The notes beneath the pieces were generated by a model that saw nothing but the letters and a program-made list of their open reading frames with translations, searched no databases and was not told the DNA's origin. From Salegentibacter flavus (GTDB taxonomy: Bacteria; Bacteroidota; Bacteroidia; Flavobacteriales; Flavobacteriaceae), in the NCBI RefSeq assembly GCF_900115145.1, contig NZ_FOVL01000006.1, positions 62,001-126,000 of the forward strand: a DNA stretch of 64,000 nucleotides, written 5' to 3'. Shown here piece after piece: positions 17,391 through 26,071 of the stretch (its first letter is position 1; the number at the start of each line of letters is the position of its first letter). The position numbers and the translations under genes are program-made.

Positions 17391-18059
17391 TTAAGATTTT
17401 TCGGCGATAAGCTTTATCCGTAATTTAATATCATCGTAAACAAAATTATCTCCAAGCCCATCAAAAACTGATCTTGATCCAAAATTAATCTTCCAATGGG
17501 TACGGTCTATGCTGAATTCATCGCTTGAAATTTCTACCTGCTCTCCACTATGATTAATGTTAACCGGGAAGGTGATATTTTTGGTGTCTTCCTTTATAGT
17601 AAGGTTGCCCGAAAGCATCGTTTGCCCGTTTTCATCAGTTATATCGGTGATTTCGAAGGTGGCTTCAGGATATTCTTTCGTATTGAAAAAGTCGCCTTCC
17701 TTGCCTTCAACGGTACCTTTTAGATGGGCCTCAAGGTCAGAGCGATCCTTGCCTTTTAGGTCGGTCACCTCTATGGATTTCATATCGATTACAAAACTTC
17801 CACTTTCGATGGTGGTGTCGTTTGCCTTGAAGGAACCTTCTGCAAGTTTGATAGTCCCCGTGTGAGTGGCGGTGGGTTTCCGGCCTTTCCAGTGAATAAC
17901 AGATTCATCGGTCTTTACATTAAAAGTTTCAGCTTCAAGATTCGCTTCGCGGGCATCTCTGGCATCTTCTGTTTTAGCCTTATTGTTTTCATTTTTACAA
18001 CCTGTAACAGCTATACTTAGAAAAGCAATAAAAAATGTTTTACTCAAAAGTTTTCTCAT
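17391..18059 (-). CDS. YceI family lipoprotein
   Basis: A 222-residue lipoprotein (signal peptide with AVTGCKN, mature Cys at about 21) followed by an acidic linker and a YceI lipocalin-like beta-barrel (about 45-220), which in relatives binds polyprenyl lipids. Family segments: SVIHWKGRKPTATHTGTI, FNTKEYPEATFEIT, TLFPVN-like strands and a final DDIKLRIKL. I start at the ATG at 18059, as a promoter box lies at 18084-18091 inside the longer 241-residue frame and the lipoprotein signal begins exactly there. Confidence 0.9.
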   Translation of the reverse strand: MRKLLSKTFFIAFLSIAVTGCKNENNKAKTEDARDAREANLEAETFNVKTDESVIHWKGRKPTATHTGTIKLAEGSFKANDTTIESGSFVIDMKSIEVTDLKGKDRSDLEAHLKGTVEGKEGDFFNTKEYPEATFEITDITDENGQTMLSGNLTIKEDTKNITFPVNINHSGEQVEISSDEFSIDRTHWKINFGSRSVFDGLGDNFVYDDIKLRIKLIAEKS

Positions 18060-18083
18060 TTTTAGTCGATTTAGGTATAAATT

Positions 18084-18091
18084 CAAATTTA
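18084..18091 (-). promoter_or_regulatory. -7 promoter element that fixes the yceI start
   Basis: TAAATTTG on the minus strand, exact TAnnTTTG, 24 bases before the ATG at 18059 and inside the longer open frame. Confidence 0.65.
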
Positions 18092-18145
18092 AGCTTTCTG
18101 TTATTCGAAGTTTCATAAAACAATATTAAAAAGATTTTGTGACAT

Positions 18146-18178
18146 TTTGACATTTGATAAGAATTGGCAATACTTTTG
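18146..18178 (+). promoter_or_regulatory. grpE-dnaJ promoter
   Basis: -33 element TTTG (18146-18149), 21 bases of spacer, and -7 element TACTTTTG (18171-18178), all on the plus strand, 31 bases before the grpE ATG. No CIRCE-type inverted repeat is seen. Confidence 0.65.
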
Positions 18179-18209
18179 ACCGTTTCTGCCCGTATTTAAA
18201 TGCTGAAAA

Positions 18210-18797
18210 ATGAGTAAAAAGAAAACAGATAAAACCAAAAATCACGTAGAGGATAATTCGGTTAAGGATAAAGTAGAAGACGCTATCGACCAGGCTATTG
18301 AGGACGTTGAAGAAAATGCCGAAAATAACCAGGAAGATGGAGAGTTTTCTGAAACCGACAAACTAAAAGAAGAGGTTCAGAAGGAAAAAGATAAGTTTTT
18401 ACGTCTTTTTGCTGAATTTGAAAATTATAAAAGACGTACATCCAAAGAAAGACTTGAGCTATTTAAAACTGCCAACCAGGAAGTAATGTCAGCCATGTTA
18501 CCTGTGCTGGACGACTTTGACAGGGCTTTAAATGAAATTCAGAAAACCGAAGATAAAAGCCTGCTTAAAGGGGTGGAGCTTATTCACACTAAATTTAGTG
18601 AAACCTTAAGGAATAAAGGCCTCGAGCCTATGAATGTTGAAAAAGGGGACGATTTTGATGCAGACCTGCATGAAGCGATCACCCAAATCCCGGCGCCTTC
18701 AGAAGAGCTTAAAGGCAAGATTGTTGATGTAGTGGAGCGTGGTTACAAACTTGGAGAGCGTATAATTCGCTATCCCAAGGTAGTAACCGGGAAATAA
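18210..18797 (+). CDS. grpE: nucleotide exchange factor GrpE
   Basis: A 195-residue cochaperone that releases ADP from DnaK. The first 55 residues are acidic and disordered-looking, then a long coiled coil (about 55-115; KDKFLRLFAEFENYKRRTSK) leads into the C-terminal beta domain (about 130-190; GDDFDADLHEAITQIP and GYKLGERIIRYPKVVTGK), which is the GrpE signature. It is the first gene of the grpE-dnaJ operon, 30 bases before dnaJ, while dnaK is not in the window. Confidence 0.96.
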   Translation: MSKKKTDKTKNHVEDNSVKDKVEDAIDQAIEDVEENAENNQEDGEFSETDKLKEEVQKEKDKFLRLFAEFENYKRRTSKERLELFKTANQEVMSAMLPVLDDFDRALNEIQKTEDKSLLKGVELIHTKFSETLRNKGLEPMNVEKGDDFDADLHEAITQIPAPSEELKGKIVDVVERGYKLGERIIRYPKVVTGK

Positions 18798-18827
18798 AAT
18801 GCATTTTTTGAATCGCAAAAACACCAA

Positions 18828-19949
18828 ATGAAAGAAGATTATTACGAAATATTAGGAATAAGTAAAGGTGCTTCTACTGCCGAAATAAAAAAAGCATATC
18901 GTAAGATGGCTATTAAGTATCATCCGGATAAAAATCCCGATGATCCTAAAGCCGAAGAGATGTTTAAAAAATCGGCAGAGGCTTATGAAGTATTAAGCAA
19001 TGAAGATAAGCGTGCCCGTTACGACAGATTTGGTCATCAGGCTTTTGAAGGCGGCGGTGGCTTTGGCGGCGGCGGAATGAATATGGACGACATCTTCAGC
19101 CAGTTTGGCGATATTTTTGGCGGTGGCTTTGGCGGTGGAGGTTTCTCTGGTTTTGGCGGAGGCTTTGGCGGCGGAAGACGTCGTGCTAAAGGTAGTAACC
19201 TTCGTATTCGCGTTTCGCTCACCCTGGAAGAAATTGCCAATGGTGCAGAGAAAAAGATAAAAGTTAAACGTAAAGTTCAGGCTCCCGGCACTACCTATAA
19301 AACCTGCAGTACCTGTAACGGTACGGGGCAGGTGACACGGGTAACCAATACTATTTTAGGAAGAATGCAAACGGCATCTCCCTGCGGTACCTGTAGCGGT
19401 TCCGGACAGATTATAGACCAGAAACCCGCCGATGCCGATGCCCAGGGGCTTAAAATGAAAGAAGAGACTGTTTCCATAAAAATCCCTGCAGGGGTAGAAG
19501 AAGGAATGCAGCTTAAAGTTGGAGGGAAAGGGAATGACGCTCCCGGAGATGGTGTTCCAGGAGATCTTCTGGTAGCTATAGAGGAGAAAGAACATCCAAG
19601 TTTACAGAGGGAAGGTGACAACCTGCATTACGATCTTTATATAAGCCTTTCTGAGGCCGTGTTAGGAACCTCGAAAGAGATCGAAACGGTTAATGGAAAA
19701 GTTCGCATTAAAATAGATGAAGGTGTGCAATCGGGAAAAATCCTGAGATTACGCGGTAAAGGTATTGGTAACCTTAACGGCTATGGCAAAGGAGACCTTT
19801 TGGTGCACGTAAATGTTTGGACACCCAAAACAGTTAACAGGGAACAGAAGGATTTCTTTGAACGAATGGCTGATGATGAAAATTTCCAGCCAAATCCGGA
19901 AAAATCTGATAAATCCTTCTTTGAGAAGGTTAAAGATATGTTTTCTTAA
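18828..19949 (+). CDS. dnaJ: chaperone DnaJ with reduced zinc-finger domain
   Basis: A 373-residue Hsp40 that delivers clients to DnaK and stimulates its ATPase. The J-domain (1-70) has the HPD motif in KYHPDKNP. A long Gly/Phe-rich linker spans about 75-123. The cysteine-rich domain has only two CxxCxGxG units (CSTCNGTG and CGTCSGSG) instead of four, enough for one zinc site rather than two. The C-terminal substrate-binding domains follow (from [17 protein letters not shown]). The reduced finger matches what I recall of flavobacterial DnaJ, so it is probably lineage-typical and not damage. Confidence 0.95.
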   Translation: MKEDYYEILGISKGASTAEIKKAYRKMAIKYHPDKNPDDPKAEEMFKKSAEAYEVLSNEDKRARYDRFGHQAFEGGGGFGGGGMNMDDIFSQFGDIFGGGFGGGGFSGFGGGFGGGRRRAKGSNLRIRVSLTLEEIANGAEKKIKVKRKVQAPGTTYKTCSTCNGTGQVTRVTNTILGRMQTASPCGTCSGSGQIIDQKPADADAQGLKMKEETVSIKIPAGVEEGMQLKVGGKGNDAPGDGVPGDLLVAIEEKEHPSLQREGDNLHYDLYISLSEAVLGTSKEIETVNGKVRIKIDEGVQSGKILRLRGKGIGNLNGYGKGDLLVHVNVWTPKTVNREQKDFFERMADDENFQPNPEKSDKSFFEKVKDMFS

Positions 19950-19982
19950 AACTCCCATTTTAAGAAATTATTTATATATTTG

Positions 19983-20018
19983 ATTATCACTAAGTCTTTT
20001 GGTGATAATTTTTCTTTT
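19983..20018 (+). terminator. terminator after dnaJ (first hairpin)
   Basis: ATTATCAC (19983-19990) pairs with GTGATAAT (20002-20009), followed by a T-rich tract to about 20018. Confidence 0.65.
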
Positions 20019-20034
20019 TCATAGCAATTTTTTT

Positions 20035-20071
20035 CCCATCCTTAATTTATTAAGGGTGGGTTTTGCTTTTT
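20035..20071 (+). terminator. terminator after dnaJ (second hairpin)
   Basis: CCCATCCTTAA (20035-20045) pairs with TTAAGGGTGGG (20050-20060) with one wobble pair and loop TTTA, followed by TTTTGCTTTTT. Two tandem terminators separate dnaJ from the ABC operon. Confidence 0.65.
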
Positions 20072-20158
20072 AGACGGGTACGCAAATTATAAATTCTTCT
20101 TAATTCAAAATCTCTCTCCTGCCATTTCAATATATTTACCAATCACGAAATCTCACGT

Positions 20159-21088
20159 ATGGATAACCTGTTAGTGGCAGAAAATATTTACAAAACCTTT
20201 GGAAATTACACTGCACTAAATAATGTTTCTATAAATGTTCCCAGAGCCAGTGTCTTTGGACTTTTAGGCCCTAATGGCGCCGGTAAGACTACACTGTTAA
20301 GGATTATCAATCAAATTACTATGCCAGACCGTGGCACGATCTATTTGGACAATAAACCTTTGCATCCTGATGATATTCAGCATATTGGTTATCTGCCTGA
20401 AGAGCGGGGACTTTATAAATCGATGAAAGTTGGGGAGCAGGCTCTTTACCTGGCACAATTAAAAGGACTTTCTAAGGCTGAAGCAAAACAGCGTCTTGAA
20501 TACTGGTTTGAGAAACTCGAGATTTCCGGTTGGTGGAACAAGAAGATCCAGGAGCTTTCCAAAGGCATGGCTCAAAAGGTGCAATTTGTGATTACGGTAC
20601 TTCACAAACCAAAATTGCTAATCTTTGATGAGCCTTTTAGTGGGTTTGATCCCGTGAATGCAAGGCTTATTAAGCGTGAAATCCTTCAATTAAAGGAGGA
20701 GGGGGCAACTATACTTTTTTCCACCCATCGTATGGAAAGTGTAGAGGAGCTTTGTGATTATATGGCCCTTATCCATAAATCGAAAAAACTTCTGGATGGT
20801 CGCGTTTCTGATATTAAAAAAGAGTATAAGTCGAACACCTTTGAAGTGGGTATGGAAGCCAAAAATGAACCTGCATTGCTGGCCGAGCTTCAGCAAAAAT
20901 TTATTGTGGGGAATGCTACTTTTAAAAGTATCCATACCGATTTGAAATTAAGAATTCAACTTCAGGAAAATGAATCGGCGAATCATTTGTTGGAGTTCCT
21001 TATAAATCGTGCGCAGATAAATCATTTTGTTGAGGTAATTCCTTCAGTAAACGATATTTTTATCCAAACCGTCACCCGGGATGCGTAA
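20159..21088 (+). CDS. ABC transporter ATP-binding protein (NatA-like)
   Basis: A 309-residue ATPase of an ABC-2 type exporter. Walker A is GPNGAGKTT (about 38-46), the signature motif is LSKGMAQKVQF and Walker B is LLIFDEPFSGFDP. A DUF4162 C-terminal domain (about 220-305) follows, typical of the NatA-type subgroup. The gene overlaps the permease gene by eight bases and heads a five-gene operon (20159-25357). The exported substrate is unknown. Confidence 0.93.
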   Translation: MDNLLVAENIYKTFGNYTALNNVSINVPRASVFGLLGPNGAGKTTLLRIINQITMPDRGTIYLDNKPLHPDDIQHIGYLPEERGLYKSMKVGEQALYLAQLKGLSKAEAKQRLEYWFEKLEISGWWNKKIQELSKGMAQKVQFVITVLHKPKLLIFDEPFSGFDPVNARLIKREILQLKEEGATILFSTHRMESVEELCDYMALIHKSKKLLDGRVSDIKKEYKSNTFEVGMEAKNEPALLAELQQKFIVGNATFKSIHTDLKLRIQLQENESANHLLEFLINRAQINHFVEVIPSVNDIFIQTVTRDA

Positions 21089-22373
21089 TTTGAAACTAAT
21101 CATAAGGCGTGAATACCTGGCAAGGGTTAGGAATAAAACCTTTATCATCATGACTTTTTTAAGTCCGTTGATTCTGGTTGGGATGTTTATGCTGGTGGGA
21201 TATTTAAGTATGCTGAATAGCAGCGAACAGCAAATAATCGGGCTTTATGATGAGACCGGTATTTTTTCTTCAGATTTTAAAGATGGAAGGCAGGTACAAT
21301 ATTTGGATTTTTCAAACCTTTCTTTCGAGAAGGCTTTGGTTAAGGTTAGGGAACAGGAATATTACGGATTGATTTATATTCCTGAAAAAGAAAATGGGGA
21401 TGTAGGCCAGATTCAGTTTTTTGGATTAGAACCTCCAGGCCTGGGTACGGTACAGACCGTGGAGAAAACAATTTCTGACAGGCTTACCAAAAGGGAATTG
21501 ATGCTTCGTGGGATAGATATTAGCGCGATGGAGGCTGCAGAGGTAAAAGTGGATGTTGAAATTCAGAATTTTTCCGGACAGCGAACTTCTAAGATGTCCA
21601 ACTATATCAAAATGATCTTTGGGGGTATTGCCGGGTATTTATTAATGATGTTCATTATAATTTATGGCAATATGGTGATGCGTAGTGTGATTGAAGAGAA
21701 AACCAATCGAATTATCGAAATAATAGTCTCTTCGGTGAAACCTATACACCTTATGTTAGGTAAGGTTTTAGGAACGTCTCTCGCGGGGCTTACCCAATTC
21801 AGCATCTGGGTAATACTGGGAGCGGTATTGCTGTGGATCACAAGTTTTACACTGGGAATTGATATTCTATCCACTCAAAAGGAACAGATGGAAATGATGG
21901 GGCAAATGGCTCAGTCTGATCTTAGCCTGTTCCTTGCTGATGTATATAATTTACCATTGCTGAGTTTATTCGTATTTTTTGTAATCTATTTTCTGGGGGG
22001 ATACTTCCTGTACAGTTCTATCTATGCAGCCATTGGAGCAGCAGTAGACAGCGAAACCGATACCCAGCAATTTATGTTTCCGGTAATTTTCCCATTAATG
22101 CTTGGAATTTACGTTGGATTTTTTGCAGTGATTGAAAACCCCCATGGTACTATTTCTACGATTTTTTCTATGATTCCCCTTACCTCCCCAATCGTGATGT
22201 TAATGCGTATACCTTTTGGAGTGCCGTGGTATGAATTGCTCATTTCTTTAAGTTTGCTTTTAATTACTAATTTAGGAGTAATATGGCTGGCCTCAAAAAT
22301 TTACAGGGTGGGAATATTGATGTACGGGAAGAAGGCCACATATAAAGAATTATTTAAATGGCTTAAATATTAA
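21081..22373 (+). CDS. ABC-2 type permease (NatB-like)
   Basis: A 430-residue ABC exporter permease, partner of the ATPase upstream. It has one N-terminal helix (about 20-42), a large extracytoplasmic domain (about 45-170), and a cluster of five or six helices (about 180-415), including VIEEKTNRIIEIIVSSVKP, the conserved coupling segment of the NatB group. Its start lies within the 3' end of the ATPase gene, implying coupled translation. mscS begins two bases after its stop. Confidence 0.9.
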   Translation: MRNLKLIIRREYLARVRNKTFIIMTFLSPLILVGMFMLVGYLSMLNSSEQQIIGLYDETGIFSSDFKDGRQVQYLDFSNLSFEKALVKVREQEYYGLIYIPEKENGDVGQIQFFGLEPPGLGTVQTVEKTISDRLTKRELMLRGIDISAMEAAEVKVDVEIQNFSGQRTSKMSNYIKMIFGGIAGYLLMMFIIIYGNMVMRSVIEEKTNRIIEIIVSSVKPIHLMLGKVLGTSLAGLTQFSIWVILGAVLLWITSFTLGIDILSTQKEQMEMMGQMAQSDLSLFLADVYNLPLLSLFVFFVIYFLGGYFLYSSIYAAIGAAVDSETDTQQFMFPVIFPLMLGIYVGFFAVIENPHGTISTIFSMIPLTSPIVMLMRIPFGVPWYELLISLSLLLITNLGVIWLASKIYRVGILMYGKKATYKELFKWLKY

Positions 22374-22375
22374 AA

Positions 22376-23281
22376 ATGCAGGATCAAAACACAGCCGAAA
22401 ATATTAAGGAGGTAATAGAACAGGACATCTGGGGGTTAATCCAGGATATATGGAATCATGTTCTGTTTTCCTATGACCTGGGAGGTGATAGGATATATAT
22501 ATCTGTAGGATTGATTCTACTGATTATTTTTGCCTTTGTTCTTACCAGTACCATCCTGAGAATAATAAGATCTTTTGTTACGGGAAAACTTGTCGATGAA
22601 GATAAGATGAAATTTATAAGCATCTTTAAATTTATAAAATACTTCATATATGTTGTAGTGATTTTAATAACTCTGGGCTCCGCAGGGATAGACATTACAA
22701 TACTTTTAACAGCATCAGCAGCGTTATTTGTTGGTTTAGGATTAGCTTTACAAGAGTTATTTCAGGATGTGATTGGGGGCATATTTATTATCCTGGATAA
22801 ATCACTTCTGGTTGGAGATATCATCGAAATGAACGGGCGCGTAGGAAGGGTTTTTGAAATTAAACTCCGAACCACAAGAGCACTTACCCGGGACGACAAA
22901 GTGATGATAATTCCAAATCATAAGTTCATGAGTGACGTGATTTATAACTATACACAAAACCATAAAACCACTCGTGAAATGGTAAAAGTTGGAGTTGCCT
23001 ACGGCAGCGATACTCAATTAGTGAAAAAGATCCTGCTTGATAGTGCAAAACAGAATGATAGTATTTTGGATACACCTGTACCATTTGTTCTTTTTGAGGA
23101 TTTTGGAGATTCAGCCCTATTGTTTGCGGTTCATTTTTATGTGAGCGACAGTTTTGTTGATCCAAAGATTAAAAGCAACCTGAGGTTTAAAATAGACCAG
23201 GAATTTAGAAAAAACAAGATTACCATCCCATTCCCACAGCGCGATGTGCATATTTTTAATGACAACCTATCTACAAAATAG
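22376..23281 (+). CDS. MscS-type mechanosensitive ion channel
   Basis: A 301-residue small-conductance channel protein. Three hydrophobic helices occupy about 38-130; the third is the pore helix, with Gly/Ala-rich TASAALFVGLGLALQE. The MscS beta domain follows (GDIIEMNGRVGRVFEIKLRTT and MIIPNHKFMSDVIYNY) and then the cytoplasmic cage domain (about 200-290). It should gate on membrane tension and release solutes. It is the third gene of the operon with the ABC exporter and the sigma-54-type regulator. Confidence 0.92.
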   Translation: MQDQNTAENIKEVIEQDIWGLIQDIWNHVLFSYDLGGDRIYISVGLILLIIFAFVLTSTILRIIRSFVTGKLVDEDKMKFISIFKFIKYFIYVVVILITLGSAGIDITILLTASAALFVGLGLALQELFQDVIGGIFIILDKSLLVGDIIEMNGRVGRVFEIKLRTTRALTRDDKVMIIPNHKFMSDVIYNYTQNHKTTREMVKVGVAYGSDTQLVKKILLDSAKQNDSILDTPVPFVLFEDFGDSALLFAVHFYVSDSFVDPKIKSNLRFKIDQEFRKNKITIPFPQRDVHIFNDNLSTK

Positions 23282-23288
23282 AATAAAA

Positions 23289-24188
23289 ATGTGTAGGACT
23301 TTAATTTTATTGGGTTTAACCCTGATGCTGGTGGGAACGACTACGAAGCTTTCAGCCCAACCAACCGACATTGCAAGAATTGAATATACTTATTTTCCGC
23401 AATCAAACTCTGATAATTCCTTTAGAAGATTCCGAAGTTTTGTGAATTTTCCTATTAAACTTAATAATAAGGGAGCTTATCTCGTTCCGGGGGTTGAATA
23501 TCGCAATGTGAACTTTATCTACGAAGATCACGAAAATTTTAATACTAAAAATTTGGATCGCTTTCATTCATTCAAAGGAAATCTGGCCTATACTTTTAAG
23601 TTAAGTGATGATTGGCGGTTCGCGGCTGAAGCTGGCCTTAAGATCGCCTCTAATTTCACCACCGATAAAGCTATAGATGATGACTTTATCTATGAAGGTT
23701 CAGTGTACTTCGTGAAGATAAAGGAGGATGAACGCTATGTAGAACCCTGGCGATTAATTCTGGGGCTAAATTACTCTACAACCACCGGGTTTCCTTTTCC
23801 ACTACCAATTGTGAATTATTACAAGAGATTTCATCCCAATTGGTCTTATACCGTGGGAACTCCAAAATCTAATTTAAAATATTATTTTAACGATAAACAT
23901 TCCATGCAGGCCTTCGTAACCCTCGATGGATTTTTTGCGAATATTCAGGAAAACTTTCGGGTGCAGACCCCTGATAATGGAATTGCTGAAAGTGTTTCCA
24001 TGACGATTCTCCTTAGCGGTCTGGGTTATGAATATCACTTCACCGACCATATTTCATTTTACACTTATGCAGGTTATACTTTGATGAATGATATTCGGTT
24101 ACGGGATAAAGACTTGGAAGATCTATACACTATTAACAAAACCAATACTTTTTATGCCCGCGGAGGTTTAAAATTTAGTATATTATAA
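23289..24188 (+). CDS. DUF6268 family outer-membrane-like protein
   Basis: A 299-residue protein starting at MCRTLILLGLTL (ATG at 23289; the longer frame at 23244 overlaps mscS). A signal peptide ends near KLSAQ. The body shows alternating aromatic/polar beta-strands, an N-terminal Arg/Tyr-rich strand, and a C-terminal strand ending ARGGLKFSIL, consistent with an outer-membrane beta-barrel of the DUF6268 type. The function is unknown. It is seven bases after mscS and two bases before the response regulator in the same operon. Confidence 0.75.
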   Translation: MCRTLILLGLTLMLVGTTTKLSAQPTDIARIEYTYFPQSNSDNSFRRFRSFVNFPIKLNNKGAYLVPGVEYRNVNFIYEDHENFNTKNLDRFHSFKGNLAYTFKLSDDWRFAAEAGLKIASNFTTDKAIDDDFIYEGSVYFVKIKEDERYVEPWRLILGLNYSTTTGFPFPLPIVNYYKRFHPNWSYTVGTPKSNLKYYFNDKHSMQAFVTLDGFFANIQENFRVQTPDNGIAESVSMTILLSGLGYEYHFTDHISFYTYAGYTLMNDIRLRDKDLEDLYTINKTNTFYARGGLKFSIL

Positions 24189-24190
24189 TT

Positions 24191-25357
24191 ATGGCAAAAA
24201 TTTTATTAATAGAAGACGAAGCATCTATAAGAAGGGTATTGGTGAAAATCCTTACCGAAGAAAATTCTAATTATTCTGTAGTTGAAGCTGAAGATGGTCT
24301 TGTTGGCACCGAAAAGATAAAAGATGAGGATTTTGACCTGGTTCTTTGTGATATCAAAATGCCCAAAATGGATGGAGTTGAAGTCCTTGAAGCGATCAAA
24401 AAAATAAAACCGGAAGTGCCTGTAGTGATGATCTCCGGCCACGGAGACCTGGATACTGCTGTGAACACTATGAAGATGGGCGCTTTTGATTATATTTCTA
24501 AACCACCAGATCTTAATCGGTTGCTTAATACCGTTCGAAATGCTTTAGACCGTAAAGAACTTGTGGTGGAAAATACCCGCCTTAAAAAGAAAGTAAGCAA
24601 GAACTTTGAAATGATTGGTAAGTCCAAAGCTATCCAGCATATTAAAGATCTTATCGAGAAAGTGGCACCTACAGATGCCCGGGTGTTAATCACAGGGCCA
24701 AATGGGAGTGGTAAAGAACTTGTAGCGCATTGGTTGCACCAAAAGAGCGATCGTTCTTCAGGGCCTATGGTAGAGGTGAATTGTGCCGCAATTCCTTCAG
24801 AATTGATAGAAAGTGAGCTTTTTGGCCACGTTAAAGGTGCTTTTACCTCGGCTAATAAAGACCGTATAGGGAAATTTGAGCAAGCCAACGGAGGTACTAT
24901 TTTTCTGGATGAAATAGGAGATATGAGCCTTTCGGCGCAGGCGAAAGTTCTTCGTGCTCTCCAGGAAAGTAAAATATCAAGGGTTGGTAGTAGTAAAGAT
25001 ATTAAGGTAGATGTTCGGGTGATTGCCGCTACCAATAAAAACCTGAAGAAAGAGATTGAGGAGAAACGATTTAGAGAAGACCTATACCACAGGTTGGCCG
25101 TTATTTTGATCCAGGTACCAGCCTTAAACGAAAGGCGTGAAGATATCCCGTTGCTCGTAGAGTACTTTGGCGAAAAAATAGCCAACGAACACGGGACTAA
25201 CAAAAAACATTTTACTCCAGAGGCTTTAAAGCTTTTGAAGGAATACGACTGGCGTGGTAATATTCGTGAATTACGCAATGTAGTGGAGCGCCTTATAATT
25301 TTAGGAGGAAACGAGGTGACCGAAGACGATGTAAAGGTTTTCGCAGGGAAATTATAA
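24191..25357 (+). CDS. sigma-54-type response regulator lacking a DNA-binding domain
   Basis: A 388-residue NtrC-like protein. The receiver domain (1-120) has the acidic pocket (LIEDE), phosphorylation Asp54 in LCDIKMP and Lys in ISKP. The AAA+ domain (about 138-370) has Walker A GPNGSGKE (169-176), Walker B TIFLDEIGD (236-244), and a sigma-54 contact loop GAFTSA (216-221) in place of GAFTGA. It ends at residue 388, just after the AAA+ C-lobe, with no Fis-type helix-turn-helix. It may act on sigma-54 from solution or have another role. It is the last gene of the ABC-MscS operon; no partner kinase is seen in the window. Confidence 0.88.
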   Translation: MAKILLIEDEASIRRVLVKILTEENSNYSVVEAEDGLVGTEKIKDEDFDLVLCDIKMPKMDGVEVLEAIKKIKPEVPVVMISGHGDLDTAVNTMKMGAFDYISKPPDLNRLLNTVRNALDRKELVVENTRLKKKVSKNFEMIGKSKAIQHIKDLIEKVAPTDARVLITGPNGSGKELVAHWLHQKSDRSSGPMVEVNCAAIPSELIESELFGHVKGAFTSANKDRIGKFEQANGGTIFLDEIGDMSLSAQAKVLRALQESKISRVGSSKDIKVDVRVIAATNKNLKKEIEEKRFREDLYHRLAVILIQVPALNERREDIPLLVEYFGEKIANEHGTNKKHFTPEALKLLKEYDWRGNIRELRNVVERLIILGGNEVTEDDVKVFAGKL

Positions 25358-25361
25358 TTTC

Positions 25362-25955
25362 TTAGTCTTTAGCTGGCGGTATATATCTTAAAAAATACAT
25401 AGTATCCCCGCTGGGATGTTGCCACTCGTGAAAAAGTTCAAATCCGAAGCGCTGATAAACAAGGGCATTTTTACGCATGCGGGTTTCAGCATAAAGAGGA
25501 ATCTGGTATTCCCTGGACTGCCGATAAAACTCATCTTTCATCTCTTTGCCAACCTGGGTGTCGGCGCCACGTGAATCGGCGAGTATTCCCCAAAACCAGC
25601 AGTAGAGGTAGTCCCCTTCAGCAGGGCGTTGCTTCTTGATATAATTCTGATTTTTGATAATCCGGAAAGCATTATTTATTCCGGTTACATTAATAACCAA
25701 ACCCAACTGTGTCCAGATATCTTTCCAGAAATTATCGGCTTTACTATTGGTTTTAAATAAAATGGCTATTCCTTTTCGGTTTTCAGAAATTATAAGAGCA
25801 TCTTTCTCAATCGCTTTTTCTACCATATGATTGGCGAGATATTGAAAGCGTTTATGCCTGTTTCCACCTTTTTTAACGATATCCATTGATGAAGGAATCT
25901 CCTTTAAAAGGCTGGTTACTTTTTCTATTATTTCCTGTTTTTCTTCCTTTTTCAA
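25362..25955 (-). CDS. GNAT family N-acetyltransferase
   Basis: A 197-residue protein whose C-terminal half (about 105-190) fits the GNAT acetyl-CoA fold, with the ARTRMRKNALVYQRFGFELFHE-type helix-strand end (YAETRMRKNALVYQRFGF, about 157-174). The N-terminal 100 residues are helical and less typical. The pyrophosphate-binding loop is not a clear Q/RxxGxG/A, so activity is uncertain. The substrate is unknown. Its 3' end converges with the response-regulator gene, separated by four bases. Confidence 0.75.
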   Translation of the reverse strand: MKKEEKQEIIEKVTSLLKEIPSSMDIVKKGGNRHKRFQYLANHMVEKAIEKDALIISENRKGIAILFKTNSKADNFWKDIWTQLGLVINVTGINNAFRIIKNQNYIKKQRPAEGDYLYCWFWGILADSRGADTQVGKEMKDEFYRQSREYQIPLYAETRMRKNALVYQRFGFELFHEWQHPSGDTMYFLRYIPPAKD

Positions 25956-26071
25956 GCCAAAGTATTTAGTGGGCGAAGATAAAAAAAATGTTTCTTAAAG
26001 ATTGTATCTTTAGTTACCCAAATAAGGCCTAACAGTTAGATAGAACTTATTAACCTGCTAATTTCCAGATT

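Noticed and set aside
24490-25278. 262-aa minus-strand frame across the response regulator
   Set aside because: Antisense shadow of a well-supported AAA+ domain; codon composition is Ser/Leu-rich as in typical antisense frames.
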